NCBI GenBank assembly: GCA_029776065.1
Contig: JARVJP010000011.1
Coordinates: 402,961 to 466,960 of the forward strand
Source of the DNA: Nitrososphaeria archaeon
Lineage (GTDB): Archaea; Thermoproteota; Nitrososphaeria; JACIWG01
Direction of reading: 5' to 3'
DNA length: 64,000 nt
A program made the position numbers and the translations under genes. Each line of letters begins with the position of its first letter. Within the stretch, counting starts at the first letter, position 1. The notes beneath the pieces are model-generated. The model was not told the origin of the DNA, searched no databases, and saw nothing but the letters and a program-made list of their open reading frames with translations. Of the stretch, positions 8,602-17,282 are shown piece after piece.

Positions 8602-9477
8602 TTGAAGAGAGAAGCAAGTGCTCTGATCAAAGTTAAGCTTTTTCTTATCGTAGGTGTTATGAGTTTCGCCTTCGGTGCTATACTGGTAAGATATAGTGAT
8701 GCACCTGCTTTGGTAATCGCATTCTATAGATTGTTTTTCGCTACGTTAATCATGGCTTTGATTGGGATAACGATGTCAAAAGGTTCTACGCGGTTAAAAT
8801 TAAGAGATTACCTGATTATGTCGTTTAATGGTCTCGTGCTTGCTGCTCACTTCGCGCTTTGGATAACCTCCTTGAAGTCTACGACTATAGCTGCGAGTGT
8901 GATCCTAGTTGATACTTCACCCTTCTTCGCCTTGTTCTTCGCATACATCATCTTAAAGGAGAGCGTAAACAGGCAATACCTTCTAGGCCTTGCTCTCTGC
9001 TTTCTTGGAACCCTTTTGATACTAGGCTCAGATTTAGATGTTGAAGGAAACTTTGTAGGCGACCTCCTCGCTTTAGGCGGCGCTGTACTCGCCGGTCTCT
9101 ACTTCTTTATAGGAAGAAGTGTTAGGCAAAGGGTTGACTTCATCCCATACGTGTCGAACGTTTACGGTTATTCTTCCCTCTTTCTCTTACTTTTTATTCT
9201 AGTATCTAATACGCCTTTATTTGGTTACACTAAAACTGACTACCTGATCTTCATGCTTCTGGCCTTGGGTCCTTCTTGTTTAGGTCACAATTCGTATAAT
9301 TATAGCTTGAAGTATATGAAAGCCTCTACAGTGAGCGCTACCGTATACGGTGAAGCATTAGGTTCAACACTTTTAGCGGTGATTCTATTTAACGAAACAC
9401 CACCTATACTCGTTATCTTGGGTGCATTCATCATAATGATCGGATTCTATCTTTCTGTTGTTCGCCAAACATCATAG
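8602..9477 (+). CDS. EamA/DMT-family transporter
   Basis: A 291-residue membrane protein of the drug/metabolite transporter superfamily. Ten hydrophobic segments fall in two similar halves; the first contains FGAILVRYSDAPALVIAFYRLFFA and the first half ends with IILKESVNRQYLLGLALCFLGTLLI, the second with LFNETPPILVILGAFIIMIGF, both matching the EamA pattern (short glutamate-containing loop, then a helix). Substrates of archaeal members are mostly unknown (amino acids or metabolites are usual). The start is TTG at 8602. It stands alone with about 100 bases on its 5' side. Confidence 0.85.
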   Translation: MKREASALIKVKLFLIVGVMSFAFGAILVRYSDAPALVIAFYRLFFATLIMALIGITMSKGSTRLKLRDYLIMSFNGLVLAAHFALWITSLKSTTIAASVILVDTSPFFALFFAYIILKESVNRQYLLGLALCFLGTLLILGSDLDVEGNFVGDLLALGGAVLAGLYFFIGRSVRQRVDFIPYVSNVYGYSSLFLLLFILVSNTPLFGYTKTDYLIFMLLALGPSCLGHNSYNYSLKYMKASTVSATVYGEALGSTLLAVILFNETPPILVILGAFIIMIGFYLSVVRQTS

Positions 9478-9698
9478 TACATTATTATGTAGAAGTTGCT
9501 ATACACCATCAAATCTAAATCAGAGAAAGATACTTGTTTCTAGATCTCAAAATATTGGTCAAGCCTCGTAGCCTATTATAATTATTAGTTTGATCAATCC
9601 TTCAAGGTTTTTCATAAAACTTCCACGAACCAAATACACAGTCTTTGTAGCCATTTAACTTTTAAAATCTTTATTAGGCAATCTCATTTTTTGTCGAA

Positions 9699-10625
9699 CT
9701 AGTGCCCAAGGATTAGAAGCCAAATGTTAAGGTATACCCCACCCAAAATCGACGAAATCAGTAGCAAAGATGCTATTGTATCCTTATAGAAGTTGTAGCG
9801 TTCACTAAATACGATCATTGGGATAGCCAGTGGAGTTCCGTGCATTATCACGATAGTCGTCATTTCCATACTACTCAAATTGACTAGGCCAGCGACTATA
9901 AACGCAATAGTGGGCAAGAAAACCATTCTAAGGAGGGTTAGTTTGAAGCCATTGGCAAGTTCACTGTACCTCCTTCCATAAAAGAAAACGCCGAGTAAGA
10001 ATATGCCAACAGGCACTGTGGTAGCTCCCAGTAAATTCAAAGAATTCGATACAAAAACAGGGAGCTTAATTTTAAAAGCAGAAAGAAGAACGCCTAAGAA
10101 GACCGATATGATAACAGGGTTTCTCATGATCTTCTTCAAAACCCTTTTTAAGTTCTCTAATTTGTTTGGTCCTCTAGTGTTGTAAAATTCTAAAATGGTG
10201 ATGGTGATGGGAATCGCCAAGATAGAAATAAAGGCAGCTGAAAGCGTAGCCAATGAAGCTGCTCCGGGGAATGCGAAGACTATGAACGGTATGCCGTAGA
10301 AGAGCAGGTTGCCAAAAACAGTGCATATTATAAGAAGTGAGAACGTTCCTTTAGAAAACCTAAAGAGAATGTAAAGAAGGCCAAAGATGGCAAAGGCAAT
10401 CAATATAGGCATCAACCCCGCAATAAAGAAATCGGAGTTCAATTGAGCGAGATCAATTTCCGACAGGTTGCTCACTAAAAAGGCTGGAAGAGCAAAATAG
10501 TAAATGAAAGAATTAAGAGCTCTCTCATCCTCTCCCTTCAAAAGACCCTCTCTCCTAGAAATGACGCCTAGTCCCATAAGGATCAAGAATGGTGATATAG
10601 TTCTTAAGGCGATGTCCAAATTCAT
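9699..10625 (-). CDS. AEC (auxin efflux carrier)-family permease
   Basis: A 308-residue membrane protein with about ten transmembrane segments arranged as two five-helix halves, as in the AEC/bile-acid-arsenite carrier fold. The N-terminal half contains NSFIYYFALPAFLVSNLSE and CTVFGNLLFYGIPFIVF, the latter like the conserved G-N-x-x-x-x-G-I-P motif; the second half has MRNPVIISVFLGVLL. Prokaryotic members export or import carboxylates such as malonate or malate, but the substrate is not predictable. The ATG at 10625 is preferred to the one at 10685 because the extra 20 residues are not family-like. Confidence 0.82.
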   Translation of the reverse strand: MNLDIALRTISPFLILMGLGVISRREGLLKGEDERALNSFIYYFALPAFLVSNLSEIDLAQLNSDFFIAGLMPILIAFAIFGLLYILFRFSKGTFSLLIICTVFGNLLFYGIPFIVFAFPGAASLATLSAAFISILAIPITITILEFYNTRGPNKLENLKRVLKKIMRNPVIISVFLGVLLSAFKIKLPVFVSNSLNLLGATTVPVGIFLLGVFFYGRRYSELANGFKLTLLRMVFLPTIAFIVAGLVNLSSMEMTTIVIMHGTPLAIPMIVFSERYNFYKDTIASLLLISSILGGVYLNIWLLILGH

Positions 10626-11248
10626 CTGTAGTTCATTAATGATGCACTGAAAAGCTAGAATTTGAACCTTTCTTATGTACAACAACTTATTCTATTAAAT
10701 GGAAGTAAACAGTAGGAATCTAGTAATTGAACGCCAAAAAGATCATATCATGACATTTATGTCAAGTGGATGGAAGCTATAACAAGAAACATTAGTTAGT
10801 CTGTCTACCTCTTTAGATTCTCTGTTCATGTTGTAGGAATCTTTGCACACATGCCATTGTTGTTTATAAGCGGTTATATCGTCATATATAACCCAGTATT
10901 TGGCATGGAATAATGATCTTTCCAATTTATGAGATTTCCTTTTCTGGCGTTTAAGCTTTTTTAGATCGATGTTTAAGTAGCTAAGAGGTTATCTAAGTTC
11001 TGCAATTGTACGCCATTTTCGCTCATCTCAGTCCTTTAATCTAGAGTAGCAAATAATACGCAAAAATAATTGCTCTGATGCATTTTTAATATCATATTCT
11101 AGAAGCTTCAGTATTACATGTTTTCCTACTCATATGTACGTACTTTAGCTTGCTGACATAGTTGACCAAATTATAGTTGGGTTAAGTGTTAACGTAGTAA
11201 CTAGAATTAACATGTTCTTCTGAGGATTAAGAAGAAATATGCACTTTT
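10626..11248. other. Long gene-poor intergenic stretch
   Basis: Very A/T-rich sequence between two minus-strand genes. The only frame of note, 10743-10925 minus (60 codons), resembles no family I recognise and has no clear ribosome site; I do not call it. The 5' portion must hold the promoter of the AEC permease. No tRNA, repeat array or insertion-sequence end was seen. Confidence 0.5.
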
Positions 11249-11695
11249 TCATATTTTAAGGCCAAATTCTAGTTTAACTAGAATCATTAGGATTCCTAGT
11301 GCTTGTAGTATGGTGTTAATTGCTGGTTCATCATACTTTATTCCCGTTAGACGGTATTTCCTCTTATTAAAAGGAAAAAGAAGTTTTACACCACCTGTTA
11401 GTATGTCCAGGAGAAGATGGGAAGAGTATGAGAGAAAGTAGGGCAAAGCTATGTTCAACGCATGCATTGGAAAGACTATTGTACTAAAAGCAAGTATTAT
11501 AACAGTTGAAGTAAGTGTTAATGCGAATATATTATGTACAACTTTCCTATGTGATACTTTGCCATCCCAATCTGGAACTGTTCCCCCAAATAGTGACGAT
11601 ACGACTCCTAACACTAGCATTATTGGATCAGAAACTTCAATAAAGAACATCGATATCCCCAAGCCAAAAATAATATGCGTTATCCTCTTTGTCAT
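11249..11695 (-). CDS. YdjM-like membrane-bound predicted metal-dependent hydrolase
   Basis: 148 residues with about four transmembrane helices. The motif GGTVPDWDGKVSHRKVVHN (Asp and His residues at a membrane border) and later SSHLLLDILTGGVKLLFPF match the YdjM/DUF457 family, whose members are predicted, not proven, zinc-dependent hydrolases; some bacterial members are SOS-induced. The reaction is unknown. It stands between a long gene-poor region and gcvT, 63 bases after the gcvT gene's 3' end on the same strand. Confidence 0.75.
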   Translation of the reverse strand: MTKRITHIIFGLGISMFFIEVSDPIMLVLGVVSSLFGGTVPDWDGKVSHRKVVHNIFALTLTSTVIILAFSTIVFPMHALNIALPYFLSYSSHLLLDILTGGVKLLFPFNKRKYRLTGIKYDEPAINTILQALGILMILVKLEFGLKI

Positions 11696-11758
11696 GATAG
11701 AACATAGTAAGCTTGATTTTAAATCCCACTGTATCGTATCTTCAATTAAGTATTAGGT

Positions 11759-12895
11759 TTACGTCTTCCTTTTTACCCCATACTTTGAAGTATCATAGAA
11801 TGGTGCCTCTACAACACGCGATCTAACAAAGTTGTCTCTGATCTTAACATAGGCCTCGGTTCCAACAGCCGCGTATTCTACACCAACATACCCCATTCCA
11901 ATTCCTGTCTTCAAGAGAGGAGAGTAAGTGCCGCTTGTTAAGCTTCCAATCTTTGAATTGTTATGGTATATTTCAAATCCACTTCTAGGTATGCCTTTCT
12001 CTTCTAAGCGGATACATACCCTTGACCGGGTCAAGCCGCTTTCCCTCTGCTTGATAAGAGACTCCTTTCCGATGAAGTCTTGTTTATCGAAGTCGACTAA
12101 CATTCCTAGGCCTGCTTCAAGCGGTGTCGTTGTATCATCTATGTCATGGTCATAAAGACACATACCTGCCTCTAGTCTGAGTGTGTCCCTAGCCCCTAGA
12201 CCACACGGTTTTATTCCATAGGGCTCTCCAGCCTTTAAAATCAGGTAAAGGAGAGTTTCCGCTTTTTCCTTTCTCTCAAGTGGGGTGTCCCATAGGTAGA
12301 TCTCAAACCCGTCTTCTCCAGTATAGCCTGTTCTCGTCACTAAGACGCTGTGTTCTTTTAATTTGATCCATTCGCACCAATACCTCTTTATGGTAGTTAA
12401 GTTGGTATCACAAATAGTTTGTAGTGTGTTGATTGCTTTTGGTCCTTGAACAGCCAACATGACAACTTGATCGGATACATCCTCCAGTCTCACGTCATAG
12501 CCTATGGAGTTCTTCTGCATCCAAAAAAAATCCTTCTCTCTATTTCCTGCATTATAGACTAAGAGGAACTTCTTCTCACTTAGTCTGAAAAGAGTTAGAT
12601 CATCAACCATCCCACCTTTCTCGTTTAAAAAGAAGCTATATCTGCCCTGCTTAACTACCATGTTTGAGATCTTCCTAGGTAATATTCTCTCAAGAAACAT
12701 GATCGCGTCGTCTCCTTCTACTATCGTTCTGCCCATATGGGTTACATCGAACACGCCAACAGCCTCTCTGACAACCATATGTTCTGATTGAATGCCATCA
12801 TACCATAAGGCGTGTTCAAAACCCGCAAATTTGGTGATCTGACCATATTTTCTATGAAAGTCTATAAGGTGAGTTCTTTTTAGATTGTTGGCCAT
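11759..12895 (-). CDS. gcvT: Glycine cleavage system T protein (aminomethyltransferase)
   Basis: Transfers the methylene group from aminomethyl-lipoyl-GcvH to a folate-type carrier and releases ammonia. 378 residues, normal family length. Seen: GVFDVTHMGRTIVEGDDA, VVMLAVQGPKA, the hallmark RTGYTGEDGFEIYLW and LGARDTLRLEAGMCLYDHDID with the catalytic-site Asp, then the C-terminal barrel with GIGMGYV. GcvH and GcvP are not in this window. The lipoate genes elsewhere here (14.3-16.1 kb and 24.3-25.3 kb) fit a lipoylated GcvH. T-rich and TATA-like sequence lies just upstream (12917-12925, minus strand). Confidence 0.95.
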   Translation of the reverse strand: MANNLKRTHLIDFHRKYGQITKFAGFEHALWYDGIQSEHMVVREAVGVFDVTHMGRTIVEGDDAIMFLERILPRKISNMVVKQGRYSFFLNEKGGMVDDLTLFRLSEKKFLLVYNAGNREKDFFWMQKNSIGYDVRLEDVSDQVVMLAVQGPKAINTLQTICDTNLTTIKRYWCEWIKLKEHSVLVTRTGYTGEDGFEIYLWDTPLERKEKAETLLYLILKAGEPYGIKPCGLGARDTLRLEAGMCLYDHDIDDTTTPLEAGLGMLVDFDKQDFIGKESLIKQRESGLTRSRVCIRLEEKGIPRSGFEIYHNNSKIGSLTSGTYSPLLKTGIGMGYVGVEYAAVGTEAYVKIRDNFVRSRVVEAPFYDTSKYGVKRKT

Positions 12896-12921
12896 AGGGT
12901 TGATATTCTTTTATTGAAAAT

Positions 12922-13194
12922 TTAAACGTTTAATATACGTCTTCTAAGCTTTTCACGTTTTGATTCATAACTTTTGTATGCCAGATGATACCCAAGCTCT
13001 TCAATGGTTTTCTCTATATCCTTTTTAGTTACCTTCTTTGGGTCGAATTTGACAGTAACCTTATCCATCATATAGTTAACGCCGACAAAGCTTACTCCAT
13101 CTACTTTAGATAATGCCTTCCTTATGATTTTAGAACATTCATAACAGTCTAACCCTAAAACCGATATGGAGACTTCCTCGTAATCTTTCTGCAT
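12922..13194 (-). CDS. Heavy-metal-associated (HMA) domain protein, CopZ-like
   Basis: A 90-residue single-domain protein with a ferredoxin-like beta-alpha-beta-beta-alpha-beta fold. The metal-binding motif is CYEC in GLDCYECSKII, replacing the usual GMTCxxC start; VDGVSFVGVNYMMDKVTVKFDP and a C-terminal helix with EELGYH follow the HMA pattern. It probably carries Cu+ or another soft metal in the cytoplasm. The Cu+-ATPase at 25.4-27.5 kb lacks an N-terminal HMA domain, so this protein could be its separate chaperone. A TATA element at 13216-13225 (minus strand) is centred 26 bases before the ATG, indicating a leaderless message. Confidence 0.82.
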   Translation of the reverse strand: MQKDYEEVSISVLGLDCYECSKIIRKALSKVDGVSFVGVNYMMDKVTVKFDPKKVTKKDIEKTIEELGYHLAYKSYESKREKLRRRILNV

Positions 13195-13568
13195 ATATGG
13201 CTATCATATTAAAGACATATTTATGTGTAGAACTTTCCTGCTAGATTGGTATTAAATTTAGAGCTACAGTTTATATTTCCAATAAAAGGTATCATATGTG
13301 GGAAGCATGGTTGATCAGAGAGTTGAACGCTTAGAAAAATTATGCACAAAATATTGTGTAAAAATCAAACCGTCACTGCTTTCTTGAACTCCTATCGTGG
13401 AACTATGCTGTTTGGTATAGATGATGATAATGTTATTTGAACAGACTTGAAAAGGAGATATTAAAATTAGACATTGATAAAAATAAAAGAAATAAATATT
13501 TATAGAAAGTACAGAAGTTGATATAGAATTGCTACTTTTATGAATATGGTGATCTTTAACTTGGTCTT
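13195..13568. other. Intergenic stretch with only a mini-ORF
   Basis: It holds the HMA-gene promoter (TATA at 13216-13225, minus strand). On the plus strand an ATG at 13307 opens a 26-codon frame ending at 13387, about 32 bases after a TATA-like TTTATATTT (13270-13278). The peptide (starting MVDQRVERLEKLC) is too short to assign and may be the broken start of a lost gene. Nothing else is visible. Confidence 0.4.
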
Positions 13569-13760
13569 CTAATACTTTTTATGCTTCCTATAACATTCTC
13601 TACAGTATACGGGCTTTCCTTCGGTTGGTTTGAATGGTACTTCATCTTCTTTCCCGCAGTCGGAACACACTATCTTGTGCATTTCACGGGGCCCGCTTCT
13701 GAAACTTGGCCTCAGCCTTTTCACCTCATACCTTCTCCCTCTAGCCTGAGATTTAAACAT
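13569..13760 (-). CDS. Small CxxC-x17-CxxC zinc-ribbon protein
   Basis: A 63-residue, strongly basic protein. The C-terminal half has two CxxC pairs (CSDC and CREC) separated by exactly 17 residues, the spacing of the CxxC-x17-CxxC zinc-binding domain found in small archaeal and bacterial proteins. The N-terminal 30 residues are Arg/Lys-rich, suggesting nucleic acid binding. No precise function is known. It lies 32 bases after the JAMM protease gene on the same strand and may be co-transcribed. Confidence 0.75.
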   Translation of the reverse strand: MFKSQARGRRYEVKRLRPSFRSGPREMHKIVCSDCGKEDEVPFKPTEGKPVYCRECYRKHKKY

Positions 13761-13792
13761 TGTGATGATTTTACAAATAGTGTGGTTATTTA

Positions 13793-14182
13793 TTATCTCT
13801 GATCTTCGATAATAAAAGACAGTTTGTTACCATTTCTATCAAAGACTTTGATATTTCGCTCAGAGGTATAAGGGAACCCAATAATTGCCATTATCGCACC
13901 ATAGAAGTTAGATAGATCCTCTAAAGAAGGCTCTGTAATGCCAGAGGGATGGGAGTGCGCAGTCCCTATTATTGAGGAGTCCATTGGAACCATATAAAGC
14001 GGAAAACTAGCGTAAGAATACCCATGTAAGGCTAAAGGTGGGATGATCAAATCCTTTACGATGATCTCCTTTTTATTGCGAGTTCCTCTTAGAAGTAGTA
14101 TGGCTTCCTTTGGGTGATTTAATGAAGAATAGGTAAGTAGACCATCTACCACCTTAGCCTTAATCACTATGTCCTGCGCCAT
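13793..14182 (-). CDS. JAMM/MPN+ domain metalloprotease
   Basis: A 129-residue zinc protease domain. The JAMM signature is complete: an upstream Glu in PKEAILLLRG, then AHSHPSGITEPSLEDL, which fits H-x-H-x7-S-x2-D exactly. Archaeal JAMM proteins remove ubiquitin-like SAMP proteins or act in sulfur-transfer pathways. A MoaD/SAMP-like protein with a C-terminal Gly-Gly is encoded at 32.65 kb, but a link is only inferred. It precedes the small zinc-ribbon gene (13569-13760) on the minus strand and is divergent from the LipS pair. Confidence 0.87.
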   Translation of the reverse strand: MAQDIVIKAKVVDGLLTYSSLNHPKEAILLLRGTRNKKEIIVKDLIIPPLALHGYSYASFPLYMVPMDSSIIGTAHSHPSGITEPSLEDLSNFYGAIMAIIGFPYTSERNIKVFDRNGNKLSFIIEDQR

Positions 14183-14290
14183 CGCTAGACTAACATTAAC
14201 CGACTGCGTAATAAATATGTTTTAAAATTGGTTAATATTTAATAACACATCTACGTGAATCTAGTTTTAGACAAGGTTCTGGGTTAAAAG

Positions 14291-15238
14291 ATGCTAATTA
14301 GAACTTCAATAGGCACATTAGGAGTCTTGGGCTTAGCCGATGTGCCAATGCTTGAAAAACCTACAACCGCCTACCTGTTACAATACTCCAAAACAGGGTG
14401 TGGAGCGTCCTGTGCTTTCTGTTCTCAAGGCGCAATGCATCTAACCGATAAAGAATATGTTTCCAGGGTGCCATGGCCGAAGATCGAGTTGGCACAGCTT
14501 GTTGACGTTATGAGAAAGGGTGCGCATTTTTCTAGAATCTGTTTTCAAACCGTTATTAAACCTAACTTTGAAAGGGAGGTACTTGATTTTCTTAGACTTG
14601 TTAGGGGTGGTGGAGTCAGCCTTCCCATCTCAATTGGGACTACTCCACTGAAGGAAGAAACTTTAAAATCGCTAAGGAGACAGGGTGTAGACTACCTTGG
14701 TGTTGGGCTTGACACTACCCCTAATCGTTTTAAATATATTAAAAGTGCGTTCAGTTTCAACAATTTTTTTACCTTTATTGAACGGTCAGTTAGGCTCTTT
14801 GGGGCTAAGCATGTTAATGTTCATTTGATCTTTGGTCTAGGGGAAAGCGAGTCCGAGTTCGTTGAGTTAATGGAGAAAATATACAATATTGGTGGTGAGG
14901 TAGCTCTTTTCGCGTTTACTCCTACAAAGGGAACTTCCATGGAGCATGTGCCTCAGCCTCAAATAGAAAGATACAGATTAATGCAAGTAATCCGGTATCT
15001 TTTGAGTAAAGGCTATCATTCGAACGAAATTCTACACAGGGGGCGTACAGTGAATTTGAAAGTAGAAGTTGACGATGATACTTTAAAGTCGAGTCTCCTA
15101 GCAAGTGGGTGCCCAGGATGCAATAGACCCTTCTATAATGAGCGTCCTAGTAAAATCTACAATTATCCTTCGATTGAGTTGATTAAAAAAGATATGAAAT
15201 TGATACGTAAGCAGTTGAACTGGAAAGGAGGTCATTGA
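14291..15238 (+). CDS. Radical SAM protein, LipS-type lipoyl synthase subunit (first of pair)
   Basis: A 315-residue radical-SAM enzyme with the cluster motif CGASCAFCSQG (CxxxCxxC) at about residue 37, and a biotin-synthase-like body (PISIGTTPLKEETLKSLRRQGVDYLGVGLD). The C-terminal CPGCNRPFYNERPSK supplies cysteines for an auxiliary iron-sulfur cluster. Its fusion-like pairing with a second radical-SAM gene starting at the next base, together with LplA/LplB and GcvT in the window, fits the archaeal two-protein lipoyl synthase LipS1/LipS2, which inserts two sulfurs into octanoyl-protein. Which of the pair is LipS1 I cannot settle. A biotin-synthase-related activity is the alternative. Confidence 0.68.
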   Translation: MLIRTSIGTLGVLGLADVPMLEKPTTAYLLQYSKTGCGASCAFCSQGAMHLTDKEYVSRVPWPKIELAQLVDVMRKGAHFSRICFQTVIKPNFEREVLDFLRLVRGGGVSLPISIGTTPLKEETLKSLRRQGVDYLGVGLDTTPNRFKYIKSAFSFNNFFTFIERSVRLFGAKHVNVHLIFGLGESESEFVELMEKIYNIGGEVALFAFTPTKGTSMEHVPQPQIERYRLMQVIRYLLSKGYHSNEILHRGRTVNLKVEVDDDTLKSSLLASGCPGCNRPFYNERPSKIYNYPSIELIKKDMKLIRKQLNWKGGH

Positions 15239-16084
15239 ATGCCTCTTAAAGCTTACTTTCCAGGTGCTATATACCCTGCAATAAGTATTACTGGTAGTAA
15301 GTGCCTGTTAAATTGTAGTTATTGTAGGGGTCGATACCTTGATGGAATGATAGGTGCTGAAACACCAGAATTGTTCTATCAAGTTGTAAAGTCTCTGAAA
15401 CAGAGATCCGCAAAGGGTATACTAGTAAGCGGTGGCTTCGATAAAGACGGTGTTCTCCCAGTAAAACCATTCTTGCCAGTTATTAGGAGGATAAAGGAGG
15501 AACTTGGTCTTTTAGTCAGCGTTCACTCAGGTTTAGTAAATAAAGAAATGGCTTGCTTACTTAGGGAAAGTAAAGTCGATATAGTGGACTTCCAACTTGT
15601 TGTTGACTCGATTGTTATAAAAGAACTGCAAGGATTAAAACGGGGCTCGTTGGATTACATTAGAAGCTTAGATGTTTTGATGAAATACGGGCCATCATAC
15701 ATCGCTCCCCATATACCGATCGGTTTTAGAGGTGACGATGCAACAACTGAAAAGGAGGCGGTCGATTTGGCAAAGGACTATAATCCTTACTTGCTAACTG
15801 TGCTCTTTTTTATCCCTACCTCGACTCCACCGATTCAACCTTCTATCCCCAAATTAGAGAAGTTACTGAACTTCCTGAGGTATGCTAGATCGTCTAAGTA
15901 TGAAACTGCCATTGGGTGCATGCGGCCTCCAAAAATGAAGAGATCCCTTGACGTTTATGCGATAGAAGAGAGACTTGTTGACAGAGTGGCAGTACCCGAC
16001 CTTGTTGTCGCAAAGAAGTTCAATATGAAGGTTATAAGGGCATGTTGTTCTTTGCCAAACGAGTATCTTCGCTTTTTCAGTTGA
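15239..16084 (+). CDS. Radical SAM protein, LipS-type lipoyl synthase subunit (second of pair)
   Basis: 281 residues. The radical-SAM motif CLLNCSYCRGRY (CxxxCxxC) lies near residue 22; ILVSGGFDKDGVLP is the SAM-binding GGE-like strand, and IPIGFRGDD and FFIPTSTPP are further barrel motifs. Near the C-terminus AIGCMRPPKMKRS and RACCSLP could ligate a second cluster. The ATG follows the upstream TGA with no gap, preceded by the strong site GGAGGT (15228-15233 region), so the two proteins are made together. The partner and context support the LipS1/LipS2 reading; substrate assignment rests on context. Confidence 0.68.
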   Translation: MPLKAYFPGAIYPAISITGSKCLLNCSYCRGRYLDGMIGAETPELFYQVVKSLKQRSAKGILVSGGFDKDGVLPVKPFLPVIRRIKEELGLLVSVHSGLVNKEMACLLRESKVDIVDFQLVVDSIVIKELQGLKRGSLDYIRSLDVLMKYGPSYIAPHIPIGFRGDDATTEKEAVDLAKDYNPYLLTVLFFIPTSTPPIQPSIPKLEKLLNFLRYARSSKYETAIGCMRPPKMKRSLDVYAIEERLVDRVAVPDLVVAKKFNMKVIRACCSLPNEYLRFFS

Positions 16085-16172
16085 AGCTTATACAAATTGT
16101 TTGAATTCACGTAATACCTATTTTTATGGAAAGGTATTTATTTTAGCCTAACAGTATTAGTGTGAAGCTAAT

Positions 16173-16784
16173 ATGTTCTGCCCTAAATGTGGTGCCCAAG
16201 TAGACGAAGACGACTTTTTCTGCCACAACTGTGGTTTCGCCTTAAAGGCTCAAGCCCCAAGGGAAGGTATTGCACAGCCCACTGAAGTTGAAGAGACGAA
16301 CTTCGATAAAATGAGGCGTGATCACACACTACAAAACTATTGGGTAAATAGGGCTATCGCCTTTATTATCGACTCAGTTATTATAGGTGCAATTGTCTTA
16401 CTGCTTTCCATCGCTTTCCAACTCCCTTATATATTCAGTGGAGGGTCGATTAATCTATTCAGGTCCCCATTCGATACTTGGTTTCCGTTCAGCATGGGTA
16501 TTCCTTCTCTCTTATATTTCGCACTTTTAGAATATGCTTATACACAAACGTTTGGGAAAAGAGTCATGGGTATAAGGGTGGTCATGAAATCTGGGCGCCC
16601 ATTACCCCTTGGAAGTTCTTTTTTGAGGAATATTAGCAAACTTTTTTGGCCACTTATCCTATTTGATATAATAGGTGGATTAATTACTGCAGGAGATCCG
16701 AGGCAAAAATATACTGATCGCATGGTAGGTGCTGTGGTGGAAGGAGGGCAAGCATATTCATTTATTAAGAGTAGCGGTGTTTGA
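16173..16784 (+). CDS. Zinc-ribbon plus RDD-family membrane protein
   Basis: 203 residues. The N-terminus is a double-zinc-ribbon (FCPKCG ... FCHNCG) in the cytoplasm, followed by an RDD domain from about residue 57: NRAIAFIIDSVIIG (the Arg-Asp-Asp-type first helix), YFALLEYAYTQTFGKRVMGIRVV in the middle, and SFLRNISKLFWPLILFDIIGG. RDD proteins are poorly defined; some act as Na+/H+ antiporters or stress-linked membrane proteins. The next membrane-protein gene starts at or within its stop, so the two are probably one unit. Confidence 0.82.
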   Translation: MFCPKCGAQVDEDDFFCHNCGFALKAQAPREGIAQPTEVEETNFDKMRRDHTLQNYWVNRAIAFIIDSVIIGAIVLLLSIAFQLPYIFSGGSINLFRSPFDTWFPFSMGIPSLLYFALLEYAYTQTFGKRVMGIRVVMKSGRPLPLGSSFLRNISKLFWPLILFDIIGGLITAGDPRQKYTDRMVGAVVEGGQAYSFIKSSGV

Positions 16785-16789
16785 ATCTG

Positions 16790-17254
16790 ATGAATACACA
16801 TCCATCAAAGTACGAAGGAAGGAGGAGGCATGCTCGTAAGTATGACCCACTTGGTACTGTATCGTTCGGTGTATTCGTGATCGTCCTAGCTATCATATGG
16901 TATAATAACCCTAACCTACCTAATCAATTCGTAAACTATTTCAAAAGCTTTGAGATATATGGAAAGCCTGTTGTACCACCTCCACAAATCTTGAATTACG
17001 CAGCAACCTTTTCTCTTTACTATGGTACATGGTTGATCGTCCTAGGTGCTTTGAGAATCAGCCTAAGAATTGGGGTATTCCATACCCCATCTAATATAGC
17101 AGAAGGCGTCTTCCTTGTTATCTTACATTATTACATATTAGACACAATAAGGACCGGAGCAGACTTTCTAACTTTAGTCGCTTTCTTTATCGTCGGTCTA
17201 GGTGTTGCAATCATCGCTGGCGTTATAGGGCAGACGATGATGCGTCAATATTGA
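16790..17254 (+). CDS. Unknown four-helix membrane protein
   Basis: About 154 residues with four hydrophobic helices (around VSFGVFVIVLAIIW, YGTWLIVLGALRI, GVFLVILHYYILD and LVAFFIVGLGVAIIAGVI) and a basic N-terminal tail (RRRHARK). I recognise no family. The ATG at 16790 begins five bases after the upstream stop; a TTG at 16781, overlapping the stop of the RDD gene, would add three residues. Tight spacing suggests it works with the RDD protein in the membrane. Confidence 0.65.
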   Translation: MNTHPSKYEGRRRHARKYDPLGTVSFGVFVIVLAIIWYNNPNLPNQFVNYFKSFEIYGKPVVPPPQILNYAATFSLYYGTWLIVLGALRISLRIGVFHTPSNIAEGVFLVILHYYILDTIRTGADFLTLVAFFIVGLGVAIIAGVIGQTMMRQY

Positions 17255-17282
17255 TACCAAACTTATATCAAAGTGTGTTGGC

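Noticed and set aside
10743..10925. 60-codon minus-strand frame in a long gap, considered as a transposase remnant
   Set aside because: No catalytic motif, no terminal repeats and no ribosome site.
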